DNA of 8,002 bases, taken from assembly GCA_002715545.1 (NCBI GenBank), contig PAZI01000011.1, positions 13,268 to 21,269 of the forward strand. The letters run 5' to 3'. The notes under the pieces are model-generated. The model was not told where the DNA came from and did no database searches. It saw only the letters and a list, made by a program, of their open reading frames with translations. The position numbers and the translations under genes are program-made. The DNA comes from Methanobacteriota archaeon. GTDB taxonomy: Archaea > Thermoplasmatota > Poseidoniia > Poseidoniales > SP79. Shown here piece after piece: positions 1-5,787 of this stretch (the first letter of the stretch is position 1; each line of letters begins with the position of its first letter).

Positions 1-771
1 ATCACTGGCCCGAATGTTCCAAAGATGCTTGGGCTCGGAGGTGAGCAACTCTCAATTGATGATGGCATGATTCTTCCTATCGCTAGTCATCGTGGTTTGA
101 AAGTAATTTCAATGGCGTTTCTTCTTGAAGACGATGACAAACCTGTCGTGTGGCGTGGTCCTATCAAACTCGGTGCGATTCAGCAATTCATCGGAGATGT
201 AGCATGGGGCGAACTCGATTACATGATCATTGATTTCCCACCGGGAACGAGTGATGAACCTCTCACAGTTGCTCAGACGATAACTGACATTGATGGCATG
301 GTGATTGTATCAACTCCTCAGGAAGTTGCTCTTATGGATAGCCGAAAGGCAGCGGGATTCGCAACAACACTCAAGATTCCAATTCTTGGCGTTGTTGAGA
401 ACATGAGTGGCTATACAGTGAGTGGTATGATTATCGATGCTGAAGGTATTCCATTGAGGAAGACCCAAGTGAGTATTGATGCACCTGCTGGCATCACGCA
501 GAATGTGACGTCAGATGAAGATGGCAGATGGAGTGCAGTTCTAGATATATTCAAGCGCGGTGGTGCTGAAGAAGCAGCTCAACAACTTTCAGTTCCATTC
601 CTTGGTCGAATCCCCTTCGATCCAGGTGTTGTACGAGGTGGAGATGATGGGGTTCACCGTGTTTTAGCGGAGCCAGAAGGAACTACAGCTCTTGCCTTTA
701 GTTCGATTGTGGACAACATTCTCGAACAACTGGATCAATCAGCACCTTCCAGTGGCCCTGCAATTCTCTAA
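1..771 (+). CDS. Mrp/NBP35/ApbC-family P-loop ATPase, Fe-S cluster carrier (5' end missing, domain insertion)
   Basis: C-terminal 256 residues of an Mrp/NBP35 ATPase. The frame is open from base 1, and the first residues ITGPNVPKMLG match the family's post-Walker A region, so the P-loop and start lie outside the window. Visible family signatures are VWRGP (fragment residues 50-54), the switch/Walker B-like segment DFPPGTSDE (78-86), STPQEVAL, GVVENMSGY, DIFKRGGAEEAA, and PFLGRIPFDP followed by a GGDDG segment. In this family, proteins bind and transfer 4Fe-4S clusters as dimers using a CPxC motif just after ENMSGY. Here that motif is absent, and residues 139-181 are an unrelated insert, described separately. 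The fragment contains no cysteine at that site. The frame is intact on both sides, so this is not a simple pseudogene. The stop abuts the stop of the convergent cyclophilin gene with no spacer. Family assignment is firm; cluster-carrier function is uncertain because of the missing cysteines. Confidence 0.93.
   Translation: MTGPNVPKMLGLGGEQLSIDDGMILPIASHRGLKVISMAFLLEDDDKPVVWRGPIKLGAIQQFIGDVAWGELDYMIIDFPPGTSDEPLTVAQTITDIDGMVIVSTPQEVALMDSRKAAGFATTLKIPILGVVENMSGYTVSGMIIDAEGIPLRKTQVSIDAPAGITQNVTSDEDGRWSAVLDIFKRGGAEEAAQQLSVPFLGRIPFDPGVVRGGDDGVHRVLAEPEGTTALAFSSIVDNILEQLDQSAPSSGPAIL
415..543 (+). other. In-frame 43-codon insert replacing the CPxC segment of Mrp; carboxypeptidase-regulatory/Ig-like
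   Basis: The insert lies between the family motifs ENMSGY and DIFKRGG, where Mrp proteins normally have roughly ten residues containing CPxC. The inserted segment has the pattern VSGMIIDAEGIPL, then a V-S-I strand, then TSDEDGRWS. This follows the G-x-V-x-D-x-x-G-x-P-L ... T-D-x-x-G-x-W/F-S signature of CarboxypepD_reg and related transthyretin-like beta-sandwich domains found in surface proteins. At 43 residues it is shorter than a full domain of that type, so it would be an incomplete or minimal sandwich. Its base composition looks like the flanking gene. The similarity is judged from motif pattern only. Confidence 0.6.
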
Positions 772-777
772 TCATGT
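766..777. other. Abutting convergent stop codons (mrp / cyclophilin)
   Basis: The TAA of the Mrp gene (769-771) is directly followed by the reverse-strand stop of the cyclophilin gene (772-774), leaving no intergenic base. No hairpin or T-rich terminator is visible at the junction, so any transcription termination signal must lie inside the opposing coding sequence. Confidence 0.85.
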
Positions 778-1476
778 ATTCCATGCTTTACGAATACAGG
801 ACTCAATAGCAATATCATAATCAATTGTTTTTGGTATGATGGTGAGTATATGGACCTCAGGTCTCGGCCGATTACCTGCACCGCGGTTGAATTCAGAGAT
901 CTCTGTAATCTGGTCGAGGGATGCATTATCTGCAACTCTTCCAAACGGTACGTGGCTGTCATCAAGCACGCTGAAATCAGCTTTCTCACCTAACATCAGA
1001 AAGACAGAACCCCACGATGTGTTTCCATCAGTCCCGGTTGTCAGAACTCCAGGTCCATGATGTAGTGAAGGGGTATGGACTGGATGGACCGTCCAATTTT
1101 CAGGTTCACCGCCAATTCCGGTTCCATCGATGCCAGCATGGCCTCCAGTTCCATCTCCCTGTTCAAAATCACCTGTCGCTATGTACATCTCGGGAATGAT
1201 GCGATGCACGGGAGTTCCATCGAATTTTTCATTCTCGACGTGTGCGAGGAATGAAGCAACATGGTCAGGGCGTAACGGACACAGGTTGACATTGATACGT
1301 CCAATCAGGGAAGAACCTGCAGAGGTCCAGTTGAGTTGAATCGTTACCTGGGTTCCTGTCTTGATCTTTGATTCAATGTCCTCTACGTGAACCTCGGTGC
1401 TTGGATTCAATTGACATCCTGCAAGCATAGGTGTGAGCAAGACCAGCAGAAGCAGGGCTGAAATCGTCTGCTTCAT
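772..1476 (-). CDS. Predicted lipoprotein cyclophilin-type peptidyl-prolyl isomerase, 234 aa, altered active site
   Basis: Cyclophilins catalyse cis-trans isomerisation of X-Pro bonds. The ATG at 1476 is chosen because it follows a GGTGAT ribosome binding site by 6 nt and opens directly into a signal peptide: K2, hydrophobic 5-19, and lipobox L18-A-G-C21. The product is therefore probably exported and lipid-anchored at C21 on the outer face of the membrane. The cyclophilin core starts near residue 44: FDGTPVHRIIP (85-95), GDGTGG (107-112), HHGPGVLTTG, and LDDSHVPFGRV. Aligned to human CypA by eye, R55 (here R92) and H126 are kept, but F60, M61, Q63, F113 and W121 become M, Y, A, L and V. Activity may thus be reduced or the protein may act mainly in binding. 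The frame stays open upstream to 1596, but that part lies antiparallel to no other gene and simply overlaps the nadA 3' end, so it is not coding. The gene lies 7 bp after nadA and is probably cotranscribed with it. Confidence 0.87.
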   Translation of the reverse strand: MKQTISALLLLVLLTPMLAGCQLNPSTEVHVEDIESKIKTGTQVTIQLNWTSAGSSLIGRINVNLCPLRPDHVASFLAHVENEKFDGTPVHRIIPEMYIATGDFEQGDGTGGHAGIDGTGIGGEPENWTVHPVHTPSLHHGPGVLTTGTDGNTSWGSVFLMLGEKADFSVLDDSHVPFGRVADNASLDQITEISEFNRGAGNRPRPEVHILTIIPKTIDYDIAIESCIRKAWNT

Positions 1477-1482
1477 CAATTC

Positions 1483-1488
1483 ATCACC
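1483..1488 (-). promoter_or_regulatory. Shine-Dalgarno GGTGAT for the cyclophilin gene
   Basis: On the minus strand GGTGAT ends 6 nt before the ATG at 1476. It matches the archaeal 16S 3' end (SD consensus GGAGGTGATCC). The motif overlaps the last sense codon and stop (CGG TGA) of nadA, which suggests translational coupling and fixes the cyclophilin start. Confidence 0.7.
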
Positions 1489-2572
1489 GTAATTCAAGCA
1501 TCTGTTCAAGTGCCCTTCGAGCATAATCAGACGTTTCTTGTTCAACGGTGACTTGATTGAACAACTTTCCTTCAAGTAGGCTTTCAAGAAGTCCAAGTAG
1601 ATAGGGTGGCTGAATCATGTACATTGTTGAGCATGGACAGACTGAATCGTCAAGACATAACACGGTTCTATCCGAGTGAAGCTCGTTTAGGCGTTGGACT
1701 AAGTGAACCTCGGTCCCTACTCCTATGACATCACCAGGCTTCTGATCTGCGACCCAAGAACGGATGAATTCGGTAGATCCCACTGCATCAGCCATTTCGA
1801 CGACGGCATTAGAGCACTCTGGATGAACAACGACCTTTCCCTTTTCATGCTCCTCTCGGAACCGTTCAATCTGGTCAACACGGAACCGTTGATGCACTGA
1901 ACAATAGCCATGCCAGAGCAAGAGGTTCTTTCCTTCAATTTCCTTAGGTTTAGGAGGTGCCGCAGGATTCCAAACCATCATTGAGTCATGTGTCATTCCC
2001 ATTTCCAGTGCGGTGTTTCTACCAAGATGCTGATCCGGAATGAAGAGAACTTTTCCTTCTTCTCCAACTTCTTCAAAGGCCCATTTCATAGCAGTATGAG
2101 CATTTGATGAGGTGCATACTGTTCCCCCGTGACGGCCAACGAAGGCCTTGATTTCCGCTGATGAGTTCATGTATGTCACTGGAATCACGCGATTCTCAGA
2201 GAGTTGCGACCAAGCAGCTTCAACATCTGTCAAGGTTGCCATGTCTGCCATGGAACATCCAGCACGCATGTTTGGAAGAAACACCATCTGTTCATCTGAA
2301 GTGAGTATGTCTGCACTTTCTGCCATGAAGTGAACACCACAGAAAACAACGTGAGTCGCATTTGATGATCGAGCAAGTTGTGCAAGAAGGAAGGAATCCC
2401 CCGTCATGTCAGCATGTTGGATGATGGCATCACCTTGGTAATGGTGACCAAGAATAAGGAGGTCCTCACCCATTTTTTCACGAATCTGCTCAATCCTCTC
2501 TGCGATGTCTTCCTCAGGAATATTGGCGAAGTGAGCCATCGGATTGGCCTGGACTACGGGTAGGTTCAGCAC
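1484..2572 (-). CDS. nadA: Quinolinate synthase A (NadA), 362 aa
   Basis: NadA condenses iminoaspartate with dihydroxyacetone phosphate to quinolinate, the first committed product of de novo NAD synthesis, using a 4Fe-4S cluster. All family blocks are present: LGHHYQ (41-46), MAESADIL (83-90), CSMADM (106-111), YMNSSAEIK, CTSSNAHT, FIPDQHLGRN (177-186), WHGYCSVH, HPECSNAVVEM (250-260), GSTEFI, GVGTEVHLVQRL and CPCSTMYMI (312-320). Likely cluster ligands are C106, C253 and C314. The length fits the longer NadA subgroup. The first available start is a GTG at 2572, just after an in-frame TAG. An ATG at 2539 (residue 12) is an alternative, since the first 11 residues are not conserved family sequence. 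Neither start has a well-spaced ribosome site. No nadB, aspartate dehydrogenase or nadC lies in the window. It is head-to-head with bud32 across 33 bp and followed by the lipoprotein cyclophilin. Confidence 0.96.
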   Translation of the reverse strand: MLNLPVVQANPMAHFANIPEEDIAERIEQIREKMGEDLLILGHHYQGDAIIQHADMTGDSFLLAQLARSSNATHVVFCGVHFMAESADILTSDEQMVFLPNMRAGCSMADMATLTDVEAAWSQLSENRVIPVTYMNSSAEIKAFVGRHGGTVCTSSNAHTAMKWAFEEVGEEGKVLFIPDQHLGRNTALEMGMTHDSMMVWNPAAPPKPKEIEGKNLLLWHGYCSVHQRFRVDQIERFREEHEKGKVVVHPECSNAVVEMADAVGSTEFIRSWVADQKPGDVIGVGTEVHLVQRLNELHSDRTVLCLDDSVCPCSTMYMIQPPYLLGLLESLLEGKLFNQVTVEQETSDYARRALEQMLELR

Positions 2573-2605
2573 GTACTATTCGACCCTACCCTCACCTTTG
2601 AAGTC
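2573..2605. promoter_or_regulatory. Compact divergent promoter region between nadA and bud32
   Basis: Only 33 bp separate the GTG of nadA from the ATG of bud32 (66 bp if nadA begins at 2539). A weak TATA-like TACTATT at 2574-2580 is centred about 28 bp before the bud32 ATG, as expected for a leaderless archaeal transcript. Read on the other strand (AATAGTA), the same box would place a nadA transcript start near 2550, which would favour the 2539 ATG. The bud32 ATG has no Shine-Dalgarno, consistent with leaderless translation. The box is a poor consensus match and the assignment is inference. Confidence 0.3.
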
Positions 2606-3277
2606 ATGCAAATGTTGGACTGTGTCGTGACCCACATCTGGTCGGCAGAGGCCCCTCTCCATAGTGGTGCCGAGGCGCAAGTCATAGCCGGTATTTGGAT
2701 GGGTCGCCCAGCAGTTCTGAAGTACCGTCATCCTAGAACATATAGGCATCCAGAACTGGAGCGCCGGGTTGTTCGCTCACGCATGGCTGCAGAAGCCTCA
2801 ATCCTCCGCATCCTCCATGAGAAGGGGTTGCCGGTTCCTGAAGTTCTGGGTACACTACGTGAGGGAAGAATCATCATCTTGGAGCGGATTCAAGGAGGTC
2901 CTTTGTGTGAGGCTCTCGATCATGCAGGGCCTGCAGATGCTGCAGATTTACTTGAGAAGTTAGGAAGCTTGTTGCGATTGCTTCATGAACATGAAATCGT
3001 ACATGGTGATCCAACTACACACAATGTGATCGTTGGTCCGAATGACCTCTCACTTGTTGATTTTGGCTTAGCCCGCAGAGCTCCTGAGCTTGAACACCTT
3101 GGCCTCGATCTTCACGTATTGAAAGAGAGTCTTGATGCCCGCCATTCAGGACTTGAGGCAGCGATGAATAAAGTTCTATCAGGGTATGTCTCCACTTGTT
3201 CTGGGCATGATCCACTTGGCGTGTCTGTTGTTCGCCGATTCGAGAGCATCCTTGGTCGGGTAAGATATCACGGCTGA
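2606..3277 (+). CDS. bud32: Bud32/PRPK-type atypical kinase/ATPase of the KEOPS complex, 223 aa, stand-alone
   Basis: Bud32 is the small kinase-fold ATPase that works with Kae1, Cgi121 and Pcc1 in KEOPS to make the universal tRNA modification t6A in the cytoplasm. The sequence shows GAEAQV at the start of the fold (21-26), the invariant lysine in VLKYRHPRTYRHPEL (K39), which is the Bud32-specific signature, the helix C glutamate E63 in MAAEASIL, the catalytic loop HGDPTTHN (133-140, D135), the metal-binding LVDFGLA (D152), and a C-terminal LDLHVLKESLDARH block. The length is right for a free-standing Bud32. In many other euryarchaea the protein is fused to Kae1, but no Kae1 sequence lies in this frame or next to it. 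Two ATGs (2606 and 2612) could serve as start; the first is used. The gene is separated from the downstream pyrophosphatase by 79 bp. Confidence 0.94.
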   Translation: MQMLDCVVTHIWSAEAPLHSGAEAQVIAGIWMGRPAVLKYRHPRTYRHPELERRVVRSRMAAEASILRILHEKGLPVPEVLGTLREGRIIILERIQGGPLCEALDHAGPADAADLLEKLGSLLRLLHEHEIVHGDPTTHNVIVGPNDLSLVDFGLARRAPELEHLGLDLHVLKESLDARHSGLEAAMNKVLSGYVSTCSGHDPLGVSVVRRFESILGRVRYHG

Positions 3278-3344
3278 ATCAACGCCCCTGTCATCGGGTC
3301 GTGAATGTTGAATTAATGTGGGTTTGGAGCACCTTGATGTTGGG

Positions 3345-3350
3345 GGTGAT
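3345..3350 (+). promoter_or_regulatory. Shine-Dalgarno GGTGAT for the RdgB-type pyrophosphatase
   Basis: GGTGAT within a GGGGGTGAT run ends 6 nt before the ATG at 3357. This is the same motif and spacing as at the cyclophilin gene. It decides the start: the longer frame from a GTG at 3318 would add 13 non-conserved residues that overlap this site. Confidence 0.72.
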
Positions 3351-3356
3351 TCTCCG

Positions 3357-3944
3357 ATGTCTATGATTAGGAAGTTGAGATTCGTCACGTCCAACGTTGG
3401 TAAGTTAGCAGAGGCTCAGGATTTTCTCCTCTCAGCTGGAGTAACGGTTGAAGGGGTGTCTCGTGACATTATTCTACAGGTTGTGGAGCCCCAATCTCCT
3501 TCACTGAAGACAATATCCTCTTCAAAGCTTGAACAAGTGTTGAGCCTCTTTGATGATGATGGCGTGCCAACCTTTGTCGAAGATGCAGGACTGTTCATTG
3601 AGGCATGGGGTGGATTTCCCGGACCATTCTCCTCCTTCGCTCATTCAACATTAGGATGTTCGGGTCTCATATCGTTAATGCGAGGCCTATCCGATAGGCG
3701 TGCTCACTTCAAAGCAGTGATAGCTATGCATCTTGATGGACAAACTCATCATTTTGAAGGTCGCATTGATGGCAGCATTGCTCAGAGCATGGACGGGGAC
3801 GAAGGATTCGGCTTTGATCCAATCTTTATTCCAGAGGGTGAAGCGTCTACAATCGCCCGGCTAGGTGATTCATACAAACACCGTCATAGTCACAGAGCTC
3901 GGGCTTTAGAGAATCTTCTTCATCTATTGGTGCAAGATGACTAG
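3357..3944 (+). CDS. rdgB: RdgB/HAM1 non-canonical purine NTP pyrophosphatase, 195 aa
   Basis: The enzyme hydrolyses ITP, XTP and dITP to the monophosphates and pyrophosphate, keeping deaminated purines out of DNA and RNA. Signature blocks in order are FVTSNVGKLAEA (9-20; T-x-N-x-x-K substrate loop), VEPQS (43-47), FVEDAGLFIEAWGGFPGPFSS (73-93, with the catalytic aspartate D76), FEGRIDGSIA (133-141), GFGFDPIFIPEG (150-161) and YKHRHSHRARAL (173-184, with the base-binding SHR). The length is typical of the family. The start at 3357 is set by the ribosome site and directly precedes the first beta strand. It lies downstream of bud32 on the same strand, with a gap long enough to hold its own promoter, and is followed by the acidic membrane protein after 41 bp. 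No motif residue appears to be missing. Confidence 0.95.
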   Translation: MSMIRKLRFVTSNVGKLAEAQDFLLSAGVTVEGVSRDIILQVVEPQSPSLKTISSSKLEQVLSLFDDDGVPTFVEDAGLFIEAWGGFPGPFSSFAHSTLGCSGLISLMRGLSDRRAHFKAVIAMHLDGQTHHFEGRIDGSIAQSMDGDEGFGFDPIFIPEGEASTIARLGDSYKHRHSHRARALENLLHLLVQDD

Positions 3945-3985
3945 ACTTCCGATATGGTCAAACCTGCTGACTTGCGCCACGTGTT

Positions 3986-4846
3986 GTGGCGTCCGCGTTG
4001 CGCCTGATGGCATGGTTGACTTTCTTCGGGTCTACCTATGGTTACTTCATCTTCGTAGATCAGTCCAATGCTACCAATCTCGCCTATGGTCTGATAGGAT
4101 TAGCTCTTCTCAGTCTGGTCATTGCACTTCGACCGGGAAAACCAGCGTCCCCGCAACGCAGAACTCCCTCTCCCTCTTCCCCAGATAAGAGCAAAGATAT
4201 CCCCGCTCCTGTGCTCTCAGCCGAATCAGCAGCTGACAGTGCCGAACGCAAAGAAGATCTGATAGATGGTGCTGAATCAACGGTCGATTCAGATGCAATC
4301 TCACTTGGCGAAGATGAATCGGTAGTTCAGAGTGCAGAGGAAGAGTTCGAAGAAATCGATGAAGAGCTTGAGGAGGCCATACATCTGGCGGAGGAAGAGG
4401 AAGAAGAATCCATTCAGATTTCGATTGATGCCCGGCTTGAACGTAATGCTGCTATCAGAGAACGAGTTGAGATGAGGCGCCGAACACGCGTGTCACAACT
4501 TAGGGAGAATGAAGTACATCAGCGACAGATAGAAGATGCCCCCGATGAGGATCTCAATGCACTTGTTGCAGGTGGTCCGGACAATCTTGAAGTGATTGCT
4601 GAACCACTGCACTTGGACCCTGGTAGAGTTGCGGCGAGCACGCTTGTCAGAATCGATGAGCAAAGGGTCCTCAAAGTACGACAACCCGTAGATTCACTTC
4701 AGTTCCGAAAACCAGGTGAATCAACTGTGGAAGAATCTCCTGTCTTGGAGTTCTCTGAACTTGGTGACCTCCCACCGCCTCCGGCTCCAGATTCAGCCTC
4801 TGGCCGACTTGCTGCACTCAGGGATGAACGCTCCTTGGATGAGTGA
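3986..4846 (+). CDS. Hypothetical membrane-anchored acidic, coiled-coil-like protein, 286 aa
   Basis: I do not recognise a family. The N-terminus has two hydrophobic segments (about residues 7-24 and 32-48), which would form a helical hairpin in the membrane. A Pro/Ser/Lys-rich linker follows (50-75), then a strongly acidic stretch (about 85-142, densest at 117-142 with long Glu runs). Next comes a charged helix rich in Arg and Glu (143-185) that looks coiled-coil-like, then a more globular-looking part (about 186-230) and a tail with a PPPPAP run (253-258). Most of the protein would sit on one side of the membrane, probably the cytoplasm. The start is uncertain: GTG 3986 is used, ATG 4007 (residue 8) is an alternative that still keeps most of the first segment, and no ribosome site is evident. 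The frame is stopped at 3968-3970. The stop lies 1 bp from the stop of the convergent crotonase. It could be a scaffold or chaperone-like factor, but nothing shows this. Confidence 0.8.
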   Translation: MASALRLMAWLTFFGSTYGYFIFVDQSNATNLAYGLIGLALLSLVIALRPGKPASPQRRTPSPSSPDKSKDIPAPVLSAESAADSAERKEDLIDGAESTVDSDAISLGEDESVVQSAEEEFEEIDEELEEAIHLAEEEEEESIQISIDARLERNAAIRERVEMRRRTRVSQLRENEVHQRQIEDAPDEDLNALVAGGPDNLEVIAEPLHLDPGRVAASTLVRIDEQRVLKVRQPVDSLQFRKPGESTVEESPVLEFSELGDLPPPPAPDSASGRLAALRDERSLDE

Positions 4847-4847
4847 T

Positions 4848-5696
4848 CTACTTTCCAATCCATTTTGGTTCGCTTCTTTCAAGAAATGCCTTGACTCCAA
4901 TTCCTTGATCCTCAGAGTCAAAAAGGCTTGCAAAATCAATGGCTTCCGCCTCCAGTCCCTTGCTAAGAGGCAATTCAACTGATAAGCGGACCGTCCTCTT
5001 TGCAAATTTGATAGTGTATGGTGATTTACTACCAATGTTCTTTGCAATATCCATGGTTTTCTGTTCCAATTCATCAATCTCACAAAGATGGTTTAGCAAG
5101 CCGATACTGAGTGCTCTTTCCGCCTCCACCATTTCGCCTCCAAGAATCATTTCCATGGCGCAACCTAATCCAACTAAGCGCGGCAGTCTTTGAGTACCAC
5201 CATAGCCTGGAATCAGACCTAGATTGATTTCAGGAGTTCCGAAGACTGCGCGAGTGCTACCTATCCGAATATCACATGAACAAGCCAATTCGCATCCGCC
5301 ACCAAGTGCAAAACCGTCAACCATTGCAATCGTTGGCTTACTTAGATTCCAAACGCTTTCGATAGCATTGTCCATGAATCTCTCACGAATTTCACTGGAA
5401 TCGGTTCCAACAAATTCTGTGATGTCTGCACCTGCAACAAAGGAATTCGGCTTTTTCCTCTTACCTTCTGGGGGGTGGTTCGGCATTGCACCTGAAATGA
5501 CCAGCACTCTGACATGGTCACTCTCTTCTACCCAGCTGCAAATTTTCTTCAGCCCATCCACAACATCTGAGTTCAGTGCATTCAATTTCTCAGGCCGATT
5601 AATGATGACTTTTGCAATGATTCCTTTGCTTGAATCTTCATAATCGATTGGGACCTCTTCAACAGATACGACACTACTTTGTGGAACTTCGGCCAT
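4848..5696 (-). CDS. Enoyl-CoA hydratase/crotonase family protein, 282 aa
   Basis: Crotonases hydrate trans-2-enoyl-CoA to 3-hydroxyacyl-CoA in fatty-acid or hydroxybutyryl-CoA pathways. The family core is clear: INRPEKLNAL (32-41), first oxyanion-hole strand FVAGADITEF (86-95), second oxyanion loop GFALGGGCELA (128-138), and TPEINLGLIPGYGGTQRLPR (154-173). The two catalytic glutamates of rat crotonase, E144 and E164, correspond to E136 in GGGCE and E156 in TPE, with the same 20-residue spacing, so a true hydratase is likely. A C-terminal FLERSEPKW block (about 270-278) is also typical. An extra basic, proline-rich loop (71-85) precedes the first oxyanion strand. The ATG at 5696 is chosen because the family similarity starts shortly after it; the 18 codons upstream to 5750 are Cys-rich and look non-coding. 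No ribosome site is visible. No thiolase or dehydrogenase is adjacent, so the pathway cannot be assigned. Confidence 0.92.
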   Translation of the reverse strand: MAEVPQSSVVSVEEVPIDYEDSSKGIIAKVIINRPEKLNALNSDVVDGLKKICSWVEESDHVRVLVISGAMPNHPPEGKRKKPNSFVAGADITEFVGTDSSEIRERFMDNAIESVWNLSKPTIAMVDGFALGGGCELACSCDIRIGSTRAVFGTPEINLGLIPGYGGTQRLPRLVGLGCAMEMILGGEMVEAERALSIGLLNHLCEIDELEQKTMDIAKNIGSKSPYTIKFAKRTVRLSVELPLSKGLEAEAIDFASLFDSEDQGIGVKAFLERSEPKWIGK

Positions 5697-5787
5697 AGCA
5701 CATCGACAGGGGCATGCTGTAAGGATGTTGGCGTTGCCGAAGACATGCACTCATAACCTGACATAGTCTGTCCATCTTGAGGGGTGA
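5697..5787. promoter_or_regulatory. Divergent intergenic region between crotonase and ABC ATPase genes
   Basis: These 91 bp must hold the promoters for both divergent genes. I see no strong TATA box on either strand, only weak candidates such as TCATAACC near 5751. A GCATGC palindrome occurs near 5712-5717, but nothing indicates that it is an operator. A GAGGGGTGA run (5779-5787) abuts the ATPase ATG, too close to work well as a ribosome site for that codon. Confidence 0.3.

Noticed and set aside
415..543. Intein or mobile insertion in the Mrp gene
   Set aside because: At 43 residues it is far too short for an intein, has no Cys/Ser splice junction with a His-Asn end, and shows no terminal repeats.
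1477..1596. N-terminal extension of the cyclophilin frame back to 1596
   Set aside because: It lies entirely within the nadA 3' end on the same strand in another frame; the signal peptide and ribosome site place the start at 1476.
3290..3304. Possible hairpin around CCC...GGG between bud32 and rdgB
   Set aside because: The stem is only about three pairs plus a mismatch, too weak to call a terminator or regulatory structure.
3318..3356. Longer start (GTG 3318) for the RdgB-type gene
   Set aside because: The 13 extra residues are not family-like and overlap the GGTGAT site correctly spaced for ATG 3357.
3937..4188. 83-residue frame starting with an ATG that overlaps the rdgB stop, read in another frame of the acidic-protein gene
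   Set aside because: The ATGACTAG overlap looks attractive for coupling, but the protein is Cys/Ser/Arg-rich with no sensible pattern, while the competing frame has two membrane helices and is more than three times longer.
5224..5643. 139-residue plus-strand open frame opposite the crotonase
   Set aside because: It is antisense to a well-conserved enzyme and low in pattern; a shadow frame.
5697..5750. 18-codon upstream extension of the crotonase
   Set aside because: The segment (ending CPCRC) has no crotonase similarity and would leave only 37 bp for a divergent promoter pair.
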